From contig CP136062.1 of assembly GCA_032622095.1 (NCBI GenBank), positions 231,524,578 to 231,588,577 of the forward strand: a stretch of DNA of 64,000 nucleotides, read 5' to 3'. The stretch's first letter is position 1. Each line of letters begins with the position of its first letter. The notes beneath the pieces are model-generated. The model saw only the letters and a list, made by a program, of their open reading frames with translations. It searched no databases and was not told the origin of the DNA. Below, piece after piece: positions 21,084 to 32,463 of this stretch. The stretch is from Siphonodentalium dalli (Eukaryota > Mollusca > Scaphopoda > Gadilida > Siphonodentaliidae). The position numbers and the translations under genes were made by a program.

Positions 21084-21305
21084 TCGGAGAAACCGGACAG
21101 ACTCGTCATAAACGTATGAATAGACACCGTACAGGAATCGTGTCCGGAACCGACGATTTTTACTCTTGGGGCACATTTCAATTCGCGTGGATATCATGCA
21201 GACTGTCCTTTGTGGGGTTCTGAACAATATCAGGAATATGAACATCATTGAGATGAAGATGATAGAAAACCTTGACACTATTAGAAGCTGGGTTTTCTAT
21301 ATCAT
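21080..21305 (+). pseudogene. Penelope-like element, GIY-YIG endonuclease fragment
   Basis: From 21080 the frame reads YIGETGQTRHKRMNRHRTGI, the conserved start of the GIY-YIG nuclease of Penelope-like retroelements. The Arg after YIGETGQT fits the catalytic region. Near 21165 the frame shifts to HFNSRGYHADCPL, matching the HFN...H part of the domain. A third frame then gives IEMKMIENLDTIRSW, matching its C-terminal helix. At least two frameshifts make it inactive. Confidence 0.8.
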
Positions 21306-21404
21306 ATGGTTTCCGTGTCGCTGACTATAACGTTACTGTCGAACGTTGTTTTCTGTACGCAAAGTAAATGTATCACCACCATGCACGAACTGTTACATGT
21401 TTTT

Positions 21405-21743
21405 TTACCCTGTGCCAATGCATTCTCTTATATATGCGAGTCGACCATAGGTCGCCTCGCATATATAAGAGAATGCATTGGCCTAACAATTTTTTATCAT
21501 TTTTTTAAAATACATGTTTCTTACAATTTTTAGGACATAAAATAAAAAAACATCCATTACCCTGCAGGGAGCCCCACACATATATAGAAACATATAGAAG
21601 AGTGTCGTCTGCTCATGTTTGTCTGGGGCTCTGTATGGGTGAAATTATAAAATTGTTAAAGAATACAAGAAAACATTATTAAAATTGTAAAAAATTGTTA
21701 GGCCAATGCATTCTCTTATATTATGCGAGGCGACCTATGGTCC
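21405..21743. mobile_element. Type A-like MITE, copy 3, lacking outer ends
   Basis: Starts at TTTTTTTACCCTGTGCCAAT without the GTGACCCGCC end. It contains the complete left palindrome and the core hairpin (21559-21640), and stops within the right palindrome at GGCGACCTATGGTC. It interrupts sequence downstream of the GIY-YIG fragment. Confidence 0.75.
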
Positions 21744-21830
21744 TACTTGATAAAGACCCCTAGAAGGGTCGGAAGCTCGTGGAATAAATTCCACAACAAG
21801 TCTATAAAGGTGTTACAATCGTCTATATAT
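21744..21830 (+). repeat. Possible 3' tail of the Penelope-like element
   Basis: CTTGATAAAGACCCCTAGAA + GGGTCGGAAGCTCG resembles the 3' tails following the GIY-YIG domain in many Penelope-like elements, and it lies in the expected place. Weak, appearance-based call. Confidence 0.35.
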
Positions 21831-22495
21831 AACTAATCATCACGACACCCGTGATTATGTCTCAGTAATCCACCATAAACTTGCGTTATTGTATAATAGT
21901 ATTAATTAAAATATTGATAATTACCATGTCTAAATTTGTGGAAATTGTAGAGATATATATTCAATGCGATCTGGTCGTATGAATCGCTCCCCAAAACAAT
22001 CGCAACGGCGTTGAGTATTTTGCTCATCTCACATGCTTTACGTACTGTATATAACTTTATTGCCTCTTTTTGAGGGGAGATATTATGTCATTGGTTATGA
22101 CAAATACATTGGAAAAAATCGAAAGATAAAAATCACAAGCACGTGAATTAAATGTGTAAATATAGACATAATTATGACGATAATATTTTCCCATGCGAAC
22201 GATGTATATTTATATACAATTATGGTACATCGTGTTATCAAATGTTGAAGGTATAACACTAATCTAGACTATATTTAGAAAACAAATTATACATTTATGT
22301 TTAGATATACAAAAGAAAGTTACTAAATCACACCCGTGTGATCGCTGATGGCGTCACGAATGAACAACTCACACACGTGAGCTTACTATGATAATTCACA
22401 AGGTAAACATGTGTGACATGAGGTCAGAGTATTGGCACTCGCAACGTTTTGGAGATTTATGAGTACATTGTTCAGTCTGCATGTGCATGGATCGG
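21831..22495. other. No recognisable feature
   Basis: AT-rich sequence without a recognisable coding or repeat signature. Confidence 0.3.
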
Positions 22496-22514
22496 GATAC
22501 TTTTCCTTTAGCTA

Positions 22515-22905
22515 TGCGGGATAGCATTACTGAATTCACCCTCTGGGGACCTCATTCTGGCGACCTCATTCTGCAGGCTTAGATATCTGCAAGAGACCTG
22601 GGACAAAATCACGAGGGAGCTTATTTATGTTCGTTTACGGAACCGATCTAAACAACATAGAATAGTCGTATCTTCAAGCCCCAGCGCACACGTCGGAAGC
22701 ACTTAATTTGATCGACGCTGAACATCTCGGGTCCCACTTCCGGTCACGTGACGACGACAGTGATTGCACGATTATTCTCCGACCGGTTAGTGTGATGATT
22801 CTGATGATCATGGAAAATGTTAACAGGAACGAATCACGAGACCCAAGCCTGCAAATAGTGTTCCTGAATGAGGTCCCCAGAGGGTGAATTTAGAGATGCT
22901 ATCCT
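22515..22905. repeat. Outward-facing pair of family B half-palindromes
   Basis: AGCATTACTGAATTCACCCT through GGGGACCTCATTCTG at 22523-22560 is the inverted copy of GAATGAGGTCCCCAGAGGGT through ATGCT at 22869-22902. The arrangement is inside-out relative to the compact foldbacks, leaving ~300 bp between the halves. ACCTCATTCTG is also doubled at 22552-22577. Confidence 0.6.
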
Positions 22906-22939
22906 GCACAGCTTAGGACTCGTCTTATCGGAAGTGTCT

Positions 22940-23310
22940 ATAGTCTCAAATAAATATTGTTTTTATTTACTTTTTCCTTCATATTTAGTTTCTATCCCCC
23001 AATTTGCAGAAGATAAAATGCACAATCGAGGTGACGAATGGGTGAACTTCACCAACTTCAACTGGGAAACTTCAATCTGATCCTATCTCCCATAACTGTT
23101 GAGGCCTAAGCAGAATGAGGTTCACAGAGTTTGAATTTGGTGATGCTATGCAATGAATATTGTTTTTTGTTACTTTTTCCTTCTTATTCAGTTTCTATCC
23201 CTTAATTTGCAGAAGATAAAATGCACAATCGAGGTGACTAATGGGTGAACTTCACCAACTTCAACTGGGAAACTTCAATCTGATCCTATCTCCCATAGCT
23301 GCTGAGGCCT
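22940..23310. repeat. ~207-bp tandem duplication, about 1.8 units
   Basis: TACTTTTTCCTTC, TTTGCAGAAGATAAAATGCA and GGTGAACTTCACCAACTTC recur about 207 bp apart. Each unit ends with GAGGCCTAAGCAGAATGAGG, so the left arm of foldback B is part of the unit. Confidence 0.88.
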
Positions 23311-23313
23311 AAG

Positions 23314-23407
23314 CAGAATGAGGTTCACAGAGGTTGAACTTGATGATGCTAGCCCGCTATGTGTGATAGCGTCACTATATTCACATTCTGGGAACCTCAT
23401 TCTGCAA
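23314..23407. repeat. Foldback family B, complete 94-bp palindrome
   Basis: GCAGAATGAGGTTCACAGAG faces CTGGGAACCTCATTCTGC. The inner arms TGATGCTAGC / GATAGCGTCA are also roughly complementary. Confidence 0.8.
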
Positions 23408-23479
23408 ATGACCGACGCACTATTTGCAGGTTTGACGATGCGGACAATGACACAGCATTATGTCGTCATCTCATCGATT

Positions 23480-24185
23480 TCCGGTGTTGTAATTGTCCCT
23501 CTATCGCTGTTCACAATCAAACTAACAATTATCGACCCCCCATCGCCGATCAATTCGGAACTCAGGTGTACGATATACGCTGACTGAGTAAACATTGAGC
23601 AGCCGATTCGGATCTACATTATACTGTAGTAAAGAAAATTGTCAAGAAATATTATCCTTCGGAACAGGCTAATATTGCAGGCCAATCTGACGCTCTGGCT
23701 TTGCCTCACTGCAACCAAACAAGTAATATGATCGGAAGGGTGATAACTCTACTTGTAGCGTTTGAAGCGTGCTATAACGAAATAACGGCGATATGTCTGC
23801 AAGAATTTACAACACCACAAGCAGTGATACGGATCGACATTATATTAATGTAGTAAAGGGCAATTGTTAAGCGATATTAGCCTTCAGTACAGGCTAATAT
23901 TGCATGTCAATATGACGTTCTGACATTGCTTGACTGCAACAAAACAAGCAACAACAACCGAACGGTGATAATTTAACTCCACTTGCATCGTACTTTGACG
24001 AAATAATGGCGATTTGTCTGCAAGAAATTACAAACCCACAAGTAATGAAGTTTGGTCTACAATGTTGTAATTGTCGCTTTATCGCTGTTCACAATCAAAC
24101 TAACAATTATCGACCCCATCTTCGATCAATTCCGAACTCATGTGTACTACTTACGCTGACTAAGTAAATATTCATGTACTCTCTA
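23480..24185. repeat. Tandem duplication of ~231 bp within a larger direct repeat
   Basis: CGGATC(T)ACATTATA..GTAGTAAAG and ACAGGCTAATATTGCA recur at about 23609/23840 and 23667/23894. The outer TCGCTGTTCACAATCAAACT and ACAATTATCGACCCC recur about 578 bp apart (23507 and 24083). A third partial copy of the outer part is at 24860-24960. Confidence 0.8.
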
Positions 24186-24289
24186 TATTCGAATCCAACT
24201 GATCTTTTGAGACTCCATCAGAACAGTTAACATTTATTTCCTGGTGCCTACAGGGACGTAACGATTGTGATCTGATCTTGCTATCAGTT

Positions 24290-24395
24290 GGTAATTTTCC
24301 AACAATAGGGGCGTCAATCTGGATATTTTCTAATATTAGGGGTGTAAAGGTGGATATTTTCCAACATTAGAGGTGTCGAGTTGGATATTCAGGGA
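24290..24395. repeat. ~36-bp tandem repeat, 3 units
   Basis: Three diverged units of TGGATATTTTCCAACATTAG followed by GGGTGT(A/C). Confidence 0.8.
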
Positions 24396-24479
24396 AGTGG
24401 ATAGAGGGTCTCCGTTGGGGGTGTCCACTTCGGGGAATTGCAACTGCACCCCCCTTGAATCCGACCAAACTTCCTGTTG

Positions 24480-24825
24480 AGGGAGTCGGTGTGGTGTTGG
24501 TGTACCCTGCCAGTCCAGCGAGCCGGTGTGGTGTTTGTGACAGTCCAGGGAGCCGTGTGGTGTTTGTGTACCCTGCTAGTTCAGGGAGTCGGTGTGATGT
24601 TTGTGTACCCTGTCAGTCCAGCGAGCCGATGTGTTGTTTGTGACAGTCCATGGAGCCGGTGTGTTGTTTGTGACAGTCCATGGAGCCGACGTGTTGTTTA
24701 TGACAGTCCAGGGAGCCGGTGTGGTGTTTGTGTACCCTGTCGGTCCAGTGAGCCGGTGTGGTGTTTGTGTACCCAGTCAGTCCAGGGAGCTGGTGTGGTG
24801 TTGATGTACCCTGCCTGGAATTATC
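24480..24825. repeat. Compound 30/37-bp minisatellite
   Basis: Units contain GAGCCGGTGTGGTGTTTGTG followed by either TACCCTGTCAGTCCAGG (37-bp class) or ACAGTCCATG (30-bp class). GC-rich against AT-rich flanks. Confidence 0.88.
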
Positions 24826-25126
24826 AGATCCGACACCCTCTTTGTCGTTATTGACACAAAACAAAACACACAATAAAACCAACAATTATTGACCCCATCT
24901 TCGATCAATTCGAAGCCCTGGTGTAGACTCTATAGACGCCGACTAAGTACATATCCGTCACGTGAGACTGTGTTATGTGACGCATACTGCCCCAAGAGTT
25001 ATATCGTGACATTAAAGCGTGAAGAAAGGTGACTGACAATTACATATGAAATGCTCTAAAATGTCAACACTGATATAGTACTCACGCGAATGGTTACAGG
25101 CCTCAAAATATGGTGCTGGATATTGT

Positions 25127-25217
25127 AGAATGAGGTCCTCAGATGGTGATTTTAATGATGCTACCGCGCACAGCCGGCTAGCGTCACCAAATTCATCCTA
25201 TGTGACCTAATTCTGCA
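25127..25217. repeat. Foldback family B, diverged copy
   Basis: AGAATGAGGTCCTCAGATGG at 25127 faces GTGACCTAATTCTGCA near 25217, with GATGCTACC and GGCTAGCGTCACC as inner arms. More decayed than 23314-23407. Confidence 0.7.
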
Positions 25218-25636
25218 TGGCCTCATTTGCTATAGGAGACCTAGACACATATATAAGTTTGCAGATGGTAATGATGGTGATGTGCACCCATGGGGCACAT
25301 CGATGGGTGCACATCGATTGCCCATTATATCGTCTGCCAATTTGGGGATATAGAGAAACGGACGCATGTCCTTGTGGTATGAACGTTTTTTGAGACATAC
25401 CTCGTTCAGCTACCAATCATGCGAGTAGCGTGATTTGTCACAAATACCCTTCCGCAAATATGCCCTTTTTTACATATATATATACCGCGCTGACATTCAA
25501 TTAAGTTATCGATATCCTTCAGATATAGGGAAGCTTTGGGAGACATACTTATCTAAGCGATCAACCATGACAGTGACGTCATATGTCACCAATATCTTTC
25601 TTCGAATGATTCCAATGTTTGACATATTACTGCTAA

Positions 25637-26131
25637 CCTAATATAAATCGTGCGTGACACGTATTGGAGCAACCACACATGATGTGCCTCAAATTTGCCT
25701 TTTTTCGGCGACATAACGTTAAGAATAATTTATGTAACATCATGCAGTGGTCACGACGGAGACGACACGCCAAATTGACAAGACGTGTCGTGGATTGTAA
25801 AATCTTGTATGGATTATCGTCATGACTTCTTCATTTTTCGTTTTCAGTAAGCTGACCAACGAAATTGGTCTAAATGAAATTAATAGACTTAAATCACATG
25901 TGAATTCTTCGTAAGTTGTGAAGTAGTTATTTTCATTTTTATCGCGATGCTTCATTTCCAATTCCGCGTTTTTGTGCAAATCTCCACACGGTTGCTAACC
26001 GGAAGTCACGTGACAATTTCTTCAAAATCTATACCCGCGATATTATTAAAAATCACTGATGGATATAGAAAAATATATTTGACGTCATTCACCTGCCTTA
26101 GGTATAAGCACCCTTGGTGGTTGCTATAAGT
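25637..26131. repeat. ~495-bp dispersed repeat family I, copy 1
   Basis: Aligns along its full length and in the same orientation with 31578-32070, differing by scattered substitutions and a few short indels. Shared words include CAGTGGTCACGACGGAGACG, ACGTGTCGTGGATTGTAAAA and GGTTGCTAACCGGAAGTCAC. GCAACCAC near the left end and GTGGTTGC at the right end may be remnants of inverted ends. Non-coding. Confidence 0.88.
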
Positions 26132-26265
26132 GACCGACCATGCATGTGACTTATCACGGAAATCATTTCATCATGAAAGCTCATGCTAATCTACAAGTGA
26201 CCGTTCATGCATGTGACTTACCACGGAAAACATTTCATCATGATAGCTCATGCCCCGCCCCATGG
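26128..26265. repeat. ~70-bp tandem duplication, 2 units
   Basis: AGTGACCG(A/T)(C/T)CATGCATGTG followed by ACTTA(T/C)CACGGAAA..CATTTCATCATGA occurs at 26128 and 26198. Confidence 0.88.
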
Positions 26266-26799
26266 TGACATATCGCGTCGACCAGTATCTTTCAAAAGCC
26301 GACGAAAATCCTAACGGATGTACGTCTCTAGATTTGTAATTTAAAATCAGTCTGTATTGATGGGAATCTCTCCTTTTCATTGGAGAGTGGCACAGCGTAC
26401 CTGCGATTTAATTGGTTAATGGCATCTAAATGATCACTTCACAGATCAGTGGTCAATGACATGTTAATTTTCCCACACGTTGTCAAACACAGACTAATGT
26501 TGGAGAACTGAATATAGGCGATATATCCATAATTCATTATACTCGTCGTATTATAGGAGACATAATATTCATGACTGATTATTCTTTCGCATCTTGTTCT
26601 ATTTATAGCTATTTCTAAATACTAACATTCTGACAAACATTTACTACGCCAGGAATGCCCTCCATCTCTGGCAACGGATTATTTCGTCATCTTTGGAAGT
26701 CGCATCGCCCTAGAAAATGACAAGTTATTCCGAGATCTACAGGCTTGAATATAATAGACACATCTAGAGACGTACATAACCAATCAAAGCAAGTAGTAT

Positions 26800-27106
26800 T
26801 TTGAGGCGCGCCTTATATGGATGATCCCACCAGTGATTAATATGCTGTGAAATATTGCGAACGTGCGAACGCTGCCTTTTAAACCGTCGTTCAAACAACC
26901 TGTCACCACAAGCCGATTTTACTATTTTTATTTAGGTTAATATAATTATTGAAATATATCGGACCAGATATCGCAATACTTACCTTGACTTAATCGCAAC
27001 AATATCGCAAGCGGCGCGCCTATAAATACACCAATTGCGATATAACTGGGATATTGGGCGCGAAAATAGCGCGCTTAATAGACCAATTCTTCTGACGTAT
27101 ACTGTA
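26800..27106. mobile_element. Family C element, right-end portion
   Basis: Ends in GCGCGCTTAATAGACCAATT, CTTCTGACGTATACTGTA, matching the complement of the 19486 end. Internal ATGCTGTGAAATATTGCGAA and GAACGTGCGAA match 59519-59548. The left inverted end was not found. Confidence 0.6.
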
Positions 27107-27689
27107 CATCCGTTAGGATGAATTTTCGTCATCTTTGCAGAGATTGGGCACCGACCTATAACGACGGTGGAAACGACTTGATTTACAGAGATGAATTATG
27201 ACATGTAAATCCAACATCCAGACACCACGATAGAGTCCCCCATGTTAATCGATAGATCCGCTCTACTCCGGGGCCGCTTTATATACTTTGTATGAAGACC
27301 ACGTGTCGTCTCTCTCGCTATCCGGGGTCCAGACATGAGTATATTTCCTTTCGGTTCACGGACCTTCCTAAAGTACTTCATAAAACAGACTAGTTTCCGA
27401 CCAACGTTTGATTAATGGCAGACATTAACACACGTCCAGACGCATGCCGACATTAACACACATGCCGACGCGGCCTTGGATGTATCTAAAACTTCATGAC
27501 GCAATACAACGTACTTCATTTTTCAGACAGCTGGTACTCTATGATCACAGCCCTATGAATTAATAGTAGACTGTAAACACACAGTCAGACACTTACATAC
27601 TTATATGGCTGGCTCAAAACTTGGTCAAAATATATTAGCCATGCTTTTATATTTCCAGCGACATGACACAAGCTGAGGTATGTTCAGAA

Positions 27690-27908
27690 AATAAAAACCT
27701 TCCATGACTGGAGCTTCAGTAAATTTGGCCAAAACCCTGTGCCAATGCATTATCTTATATATGCGATTCTCACATAGGGAGCCTCGCATATATAAGAGAA
27801 TACATTGGCCTAACACTATCTACCTTTAACTTTTAAGCCAGTGCATTCTCTTATATATGCGAAGCTCCCTATGTGAGACTCGCATATATAAGAGAATGCA
27901 CTGGCATA
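27690..27908. mobile_element. piggyBac-like composite MITE, right end missing
   Basis: Begins CCTTCCATGACTGGAGCTTC, then CAAAACCCTGTGCCAATGCA and a palindrome (27741-27811), a spacer CTATCTACCTTTAA, and a second palindrome (27837-27905). The expected GCAGC...CATGAAAGGGTTAA right end is absent. Confidence 0.65.
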
Positions 27909-27974
27909 CGTGTAGCTGAAGAATGTAAACTCTATATAATGAAGCATTGAATTATGCCTCGAGTCGAAAGCTCT

Positions 27975-28803
27975 GCTAAATAAATGGGACGCCCTTTTCA
28001 CATTTATTAGTTATTACTTAAGCGCAAATAACCTACATCATGTGTGCTTAAGCGCAAATATTTACGCTTAACCGTAAATCATTTGCGCTTAAGCCCAAAT
28101 AAGAAATAATATGCATTGATCCCCCCTGAATTAATTTTAAATGGCACAGGCTTAAATACATCACTCAAGTCCGTATATGCCTACCATATGAGGAAAGCAA
28201 TCCCCCATGCAGTAACACCTAGATCCCTTTTATGACCATGGAAATGGTATAGATCTGTGCAGTATATGTATCTTTTATAAAATATTCTAGATCTCTGGGA
28301 GAGAGACACAGATTCTTGGGGACAGGGATGCTGATAATATGAAAATAGGGTCCCCCTATTCCAAGTCAATAAGTACACCATATGAGGGAAGCAAGCCCAC
28401 AGTAACCCATAATTCCCTTTTTATGGCCATGGAAATTGAATATATCTGTGCAGGAGATGTCCCTTTAATAAAATATACTAGAGCTCTGGGAGTGAGGCAC
28501 CAGGGACACCAGGGACAGAGATGCTGATATGCATATGGAAATATGTTTTTTCTTCAACTTTCGAGTCTGTATGGGGCTATACTACTATATGGGCCCATAC
28601 TAATATACTATGAGAAGGACTCAATCATTCACAATAAGAGGGAAGTAAGGGAGTGTTATGTATTAATGATTTACGCTTAAGCGCAAATAAATTGATAGAC
28701 ACATATTTGCGTTTAAACGCAAATGATTTTCGCTTAAGCGCAAATGATTTACGCTTAAGCGCAAATAAATAATAAATGGGAAAAGGGCCTCCCATATAAA
28801 TGA
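27975..28803. mobile_element. 829-bp inverted-repeat element with AAGCGCAAAT sub-repeats
   Basis: Ends CTAAATAAATGGGACGCCCT (left) and the complement of CTCATTTATATGGGAGGCCC (right) are inverted repeats. Inside each end, words of the type TTAAGCGCAAAT and its complement are clustered (28018-28100 and 28668-28770). The middle is an imperfect ~185-bp direct duplication (28168-28345 and 28375-28535) sharing CCATATGAGG.AAGCAA and CCATGGAAAT. No coding sequence. Confidence 0.75.
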
Positions 28804-28961
28804 GCGGTACTGTTAATTTACTGAAAGTACTGTTTCGTTATGTTCAAATTGATACATAAAAAGCCATCCTGGTTCGTTTCGCGACAGATGCGATTTTGTT
28901 TATCCATGCAATGATTCGGGTATATTGACAAGTGTGTGAGTTGTCGAACCGGGGTTGGTGG

Positions 28962-29681
28962 GTTCTACAGGGGTGTGTCTTTTTACCGGATTCCGGATTC
29001 CGGATCACGGATTTCGACCCGGATTAAGAAAAATCCGGATCCGGGCATAATCTGTACCTTTAAATATTATCAGTAAATACGTGGAAATTAATTCGGTTCC
29101 GCACATGGTGTGTACCTTTAAATGCGATAATCATTCCGTGAAATCAATCCAACAGCCTAGTATAACGTCTCAAAATCAACTTATAACTTTGTTCCACGTG
29201 ACAATTAATATATCAAAAAGACGATAATTTATATGGAAAAAAAAAGAGAGAGAAAAAAACCGGATCCGGACATGATATCTACCTTTAAATATGATCAGTA
29301 ATTACGAGATAATTAATTCGGATCCGGACATGGTGTGTTCCCTTAAATGCCATCATGATCACGTAAAATCAATCCAACCGCCGTGTCTATATGAAAAAAT
29401 AAGAAGTATGCTGATCCGGGCACGATATGTACCTTTAAATACGATTAATCGGGTTGAATGAGCACGACAGCCCTATATTGGTTTAATCTCACCTCCTAAC
29501 CAGTTTCCGCGTGTCAGAAACGGCTTTTAATGGGTTAAATGTGTGATAAAACAAGCATGAAATTCATACCCGAATCCGGGTCGAAATCCGGTAAAAAGAC
29601 ACCTAAATCCGGGTCGAAATCCGGGTCGAAATCCGGGATCCGGAATCCGGAATCCGGTAAAAAGACACACCCGTTCTACAG
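28962..29681. mobile_element. Mutator-like non-autonomous element with perfect 9-bp TSD
   Basis: The element spans 28971-29672 and is flanked by identical GTTCTACAG at 28962-28970 and 29673-29681. Terminal inverted repeats are GGGTGTGTCTTTTTACCGGA and its complement, followed by clustered ATCCGGAATCCGG and GTCGAAATCCGG words. A 9-bp duplication with GGG ends fits Mutator-like (MULE) transposition. The interior has about three diverged units around TGTACCTTTAAAT and GTGAAATCAATCCAAC. No transposase. Confidence 0.8.
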
Positions 29682-30175
29682 GGGGATGACCAAACTCCAT
29701 ACATGCAGCGCCCTCTACGCTATCGCCGCGATATATTACTGCCACAATGAGTGTACTTTGCAGACGATAAATATATTTTTACATATCGTCGCGGAACTGT
29801 ATTTACTACTATTTAGTCACCTATTATCTTGTTTTGACCACCAAATCTTTTTTAAAGTTTGCAATAATGGTAATTCTTTCGGTATTGATAAGAACAATAT
29901 GAACTGAGCCAGACATAGACAGTTTAAACCTAAAACATAAGAACTAAAAACACGTAAGAATTCCTTACAAATTAATGTCATTATGGCAGTGGTATCTCAG
30001 CGGAGCGATGGGAGATAATTCTGCCTGGAGTTTGGGGGATGACTGGTCTATGGTCAGCGTCTGACGAATCACAGACTTTAACACACATCCAGACAATATT
30101 ATCGTGGGGACAGGCATCGAGGCATCTGCTACTTTGAACATATAGCCATAATGTACCGTAATCTTTAATATTGTT
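29682..30175. other. No recognisable feature
   Basis: Ordinary AT-rich sequence with no repeat relationship noticed. The open frame 29539-29907 begins inside the Mutator-like element and shows no domain. Confidence 0.3.
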
Positions 30176-30177
30176 TT

Positions 30178-30925
30178 TACCCACAGAGAGCCCCGTTGAG
30201 ACCCGAGCAGACGACATTCGGCAGTACATCATTATATCTGTATGAGGCACCCTATGGGATGTAATCATTAATCTTGTTTTTACCCATGGAGAGCCCCGTT
30301 GAGACCCGAGCAGACGGAATTCAGCAGTACATCATTCTACATGTGTGAGGCACCCTACGGGGTATAATCTATAATATTGTTTTACCCACATAGAGCCCCA
30401 TTGAGACCCGAGCAGACGACATTCAGCAGTACATCATTATATCTGTATGAGGCACCCTATGGGGTATAATCTATTATATAGTTTTTACACACAGAGAGCC
30501 CCGCTGAGACCCGAGCAGACGACATTCGGCAGTACATCATTCTACCTGTGTGAGGCACCCTGTGGGATATAATCTTGTTTTTACCCATATAGAGCCTATA
30601 TATGTGTGAGGCACCCTATGGGGTGTAAACTTTAATCTTGTTTTTAATCTTGAATCTTGTACATTATATCTGTGTGAGGCACCCTATGGGACGCAATCTT
30701 TAATATTGTTTTTTACCCACAGAGAGCCCCGTTGAGACCCGAGCTGACGACATTCAGCAGTACATCATTATATCTGTATGAGGCACCCTATGGGGTATAA
30801 TCTATTATATAGTTTTTACCCACAGAGAGCCCCGCTGAGACCCGAGCAGACGACATTAAGCAGTACATCATTATATATGTGTGAGGCACCCTATGGGATG
30901 TAATCTTTAATCTTGTTGTTTCTAT
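30178..30925. repeat. Tandem array of the core hairpin module, ~102 bp x 7
   Basis: Each unit runs CCCACAGAGAGCCCC..GAGACCCGAGCAGACGACAT..CAGTACATCATTATAT..GTGAGGCACCCTATGGG and a TAATCT..TTGTTTTTA spacer. The start and end of each unit are roughly complementary. AGCAGACGAC is kept in most units; it is AGCAGACGGA near 30310 and AGCTGACGAC near 30743. Two units around 30585-30690 are truncated. Confidence 0.85.
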
Positions 30926-31577
30926 TTTCAGCTTTGACATCCTGTAACAAACATACAGCAACTTGGCTTTCATGTTGTTATTATTTGGAATGGTAAAAAC
31001 AAATTCAACGCTGTAGTCAGAAAATACCTCACAAATTATCATCAGATCTCCACCACAAGATGATATATGACATTGTTTTTTTTTCAAGGAATAAACAATA
31101 TTTACCTGTATTGCGTGTATCCATCAACATAATATATTGTCCATATAATATCCGTGAAGTAACCCACCTCCACACATAGTTAGCAAACACGAAATTTAGC
31201 GGGCTATAAAGTCTCGTACGTTGCCAGGCAACGACTCAGTAACATCGTGTAAAGGATTTCGATGTCAGTTGAAGGAAATTAGTTATGATAATTGCATTTA
31301 AATGGACTGTTTCCGGGTGTCTGGTGATCAAAGACAATACGACTTGTCCTGCCATGAAAATGAAAATATCCACTTTCCTGACTGCAGTACGGTCGTCAAG
31401 CGGTTAGACCCGGAATAAATTGGCAAAGAAACCGTCTTGGTCTGAAAATTTGCAACTGGTTTGCAGAACAACATATACAAAATCCGCTAAAATCCGCTTT
31501 GGGGAAACTTTGTTATCCAAGATGCCGTCCAACATGGTTGTCTATATGACACCAGTTCTCGAAATGCGTCAATATAA
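30926..31577. other. No recognisable feature
   Basis: No coding or repeat signature seen, apart from the edge of the family I repeat at its right. Confidence 0.3.
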
Positions 31578-32070
31578 ACTATAATATGAATCGTACGTGA
31601 CACGTAGTGGAGCAACCACACATGGTGTACCTCAAATTTGCATTTTTTCGGCGACATAACGCTAAAAATAATATATGTAACATCATGCAGTGGTCACGAC
31701 GGAGACGACATGCCAAATTTACAAGACGTGTCGTGGATTGTAAAATCTTGTCTGAATTATCGTCATGACTTCTTCATTTTTCGTTTTCATTAAGCTGACC
31801 AACGAAATTGGTCCAAATGAAATTAATATACTTAAATCACATGTGAATTCTTCGTTAGTTGTGAAGTAGTTACTATCATTTGTATCGCGATGCTTCATTT
31901 CCAATTCCGCGTTTTTTTGCAATCTCCACACGGTTGCTAACCGGAAGTCACGTGACAATTTCTCCAAAATCTATACCCGCGATCTTGAAAAATCACTGAT
32001 GGATACAGAAAAAAAATATATGACGTCATTCACCTGCCTTAGGTATAAGCACCCTTCGTGGTTGCTATTA
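31578..32070. repeat. Dispersed repeat family I, copy 2
   Basis: Same orientation and length as 25637-26131. Flanks differ on both sides, so this is a dispersed copy, not a long segmental duplication. Confidence 0.88.
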
Positions 32071-32116
32071 TTATCGACCCCTTAACTAACACTATTTCTG
32101 ATAGGGCAAAAGCCGC

Positions 32117-32212
32117 CACGTGATAATCCGGGAAAAAGTCATATTGGACTCCCGAATGTCATATTGGTCTCCCAAGTGTGCAATATGACTTTTTTTATCG
32201 GGACTCTGTGAC
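32117..32212. repeat. Foldback with internal 20-bp duplication
   Basis: CACGTGATAATCCGGGAAAA + AGTCATATTGG faces CAATATGACTTTTTTTATCG. GTCATATTGG.CTCCC occurs twice inside. Confidence 0.65.
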
Positions 32213-32463
32213 GTCACGAATTAACTTCTATTGCGAAATGAATTGGTGAAATTGTGATGCGCGCGCAACACTGACGGATTTAGCAAATGTTTCACTTCCG
32301 CGTTAAGTTTTTTTTCACTTCCGTGTTTACTGTTCCAAATCATGCTTTCTGATGACAAAAATACAGGCTTTTATAGAGCATTAAGTGCCGACAAATACCA
32401 AAAATAACCACACAAGTTTTATTCCCAAAATTTGGATAAACATACAGATGGATAATAAAAATG

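Noticed and set aside
24455-24885. Val/Cys-rich frames
   Set aside because: Products of the compound 30/37-bp minisatellite, overlapping in several frames.
29539-29907. 122-codon frame with Ser/Lys/Gly-rich start
   Set aside because: Begins inside the GTCGAAATCCGG terminal cluster of the Mutator-like element. The rest has no domain.
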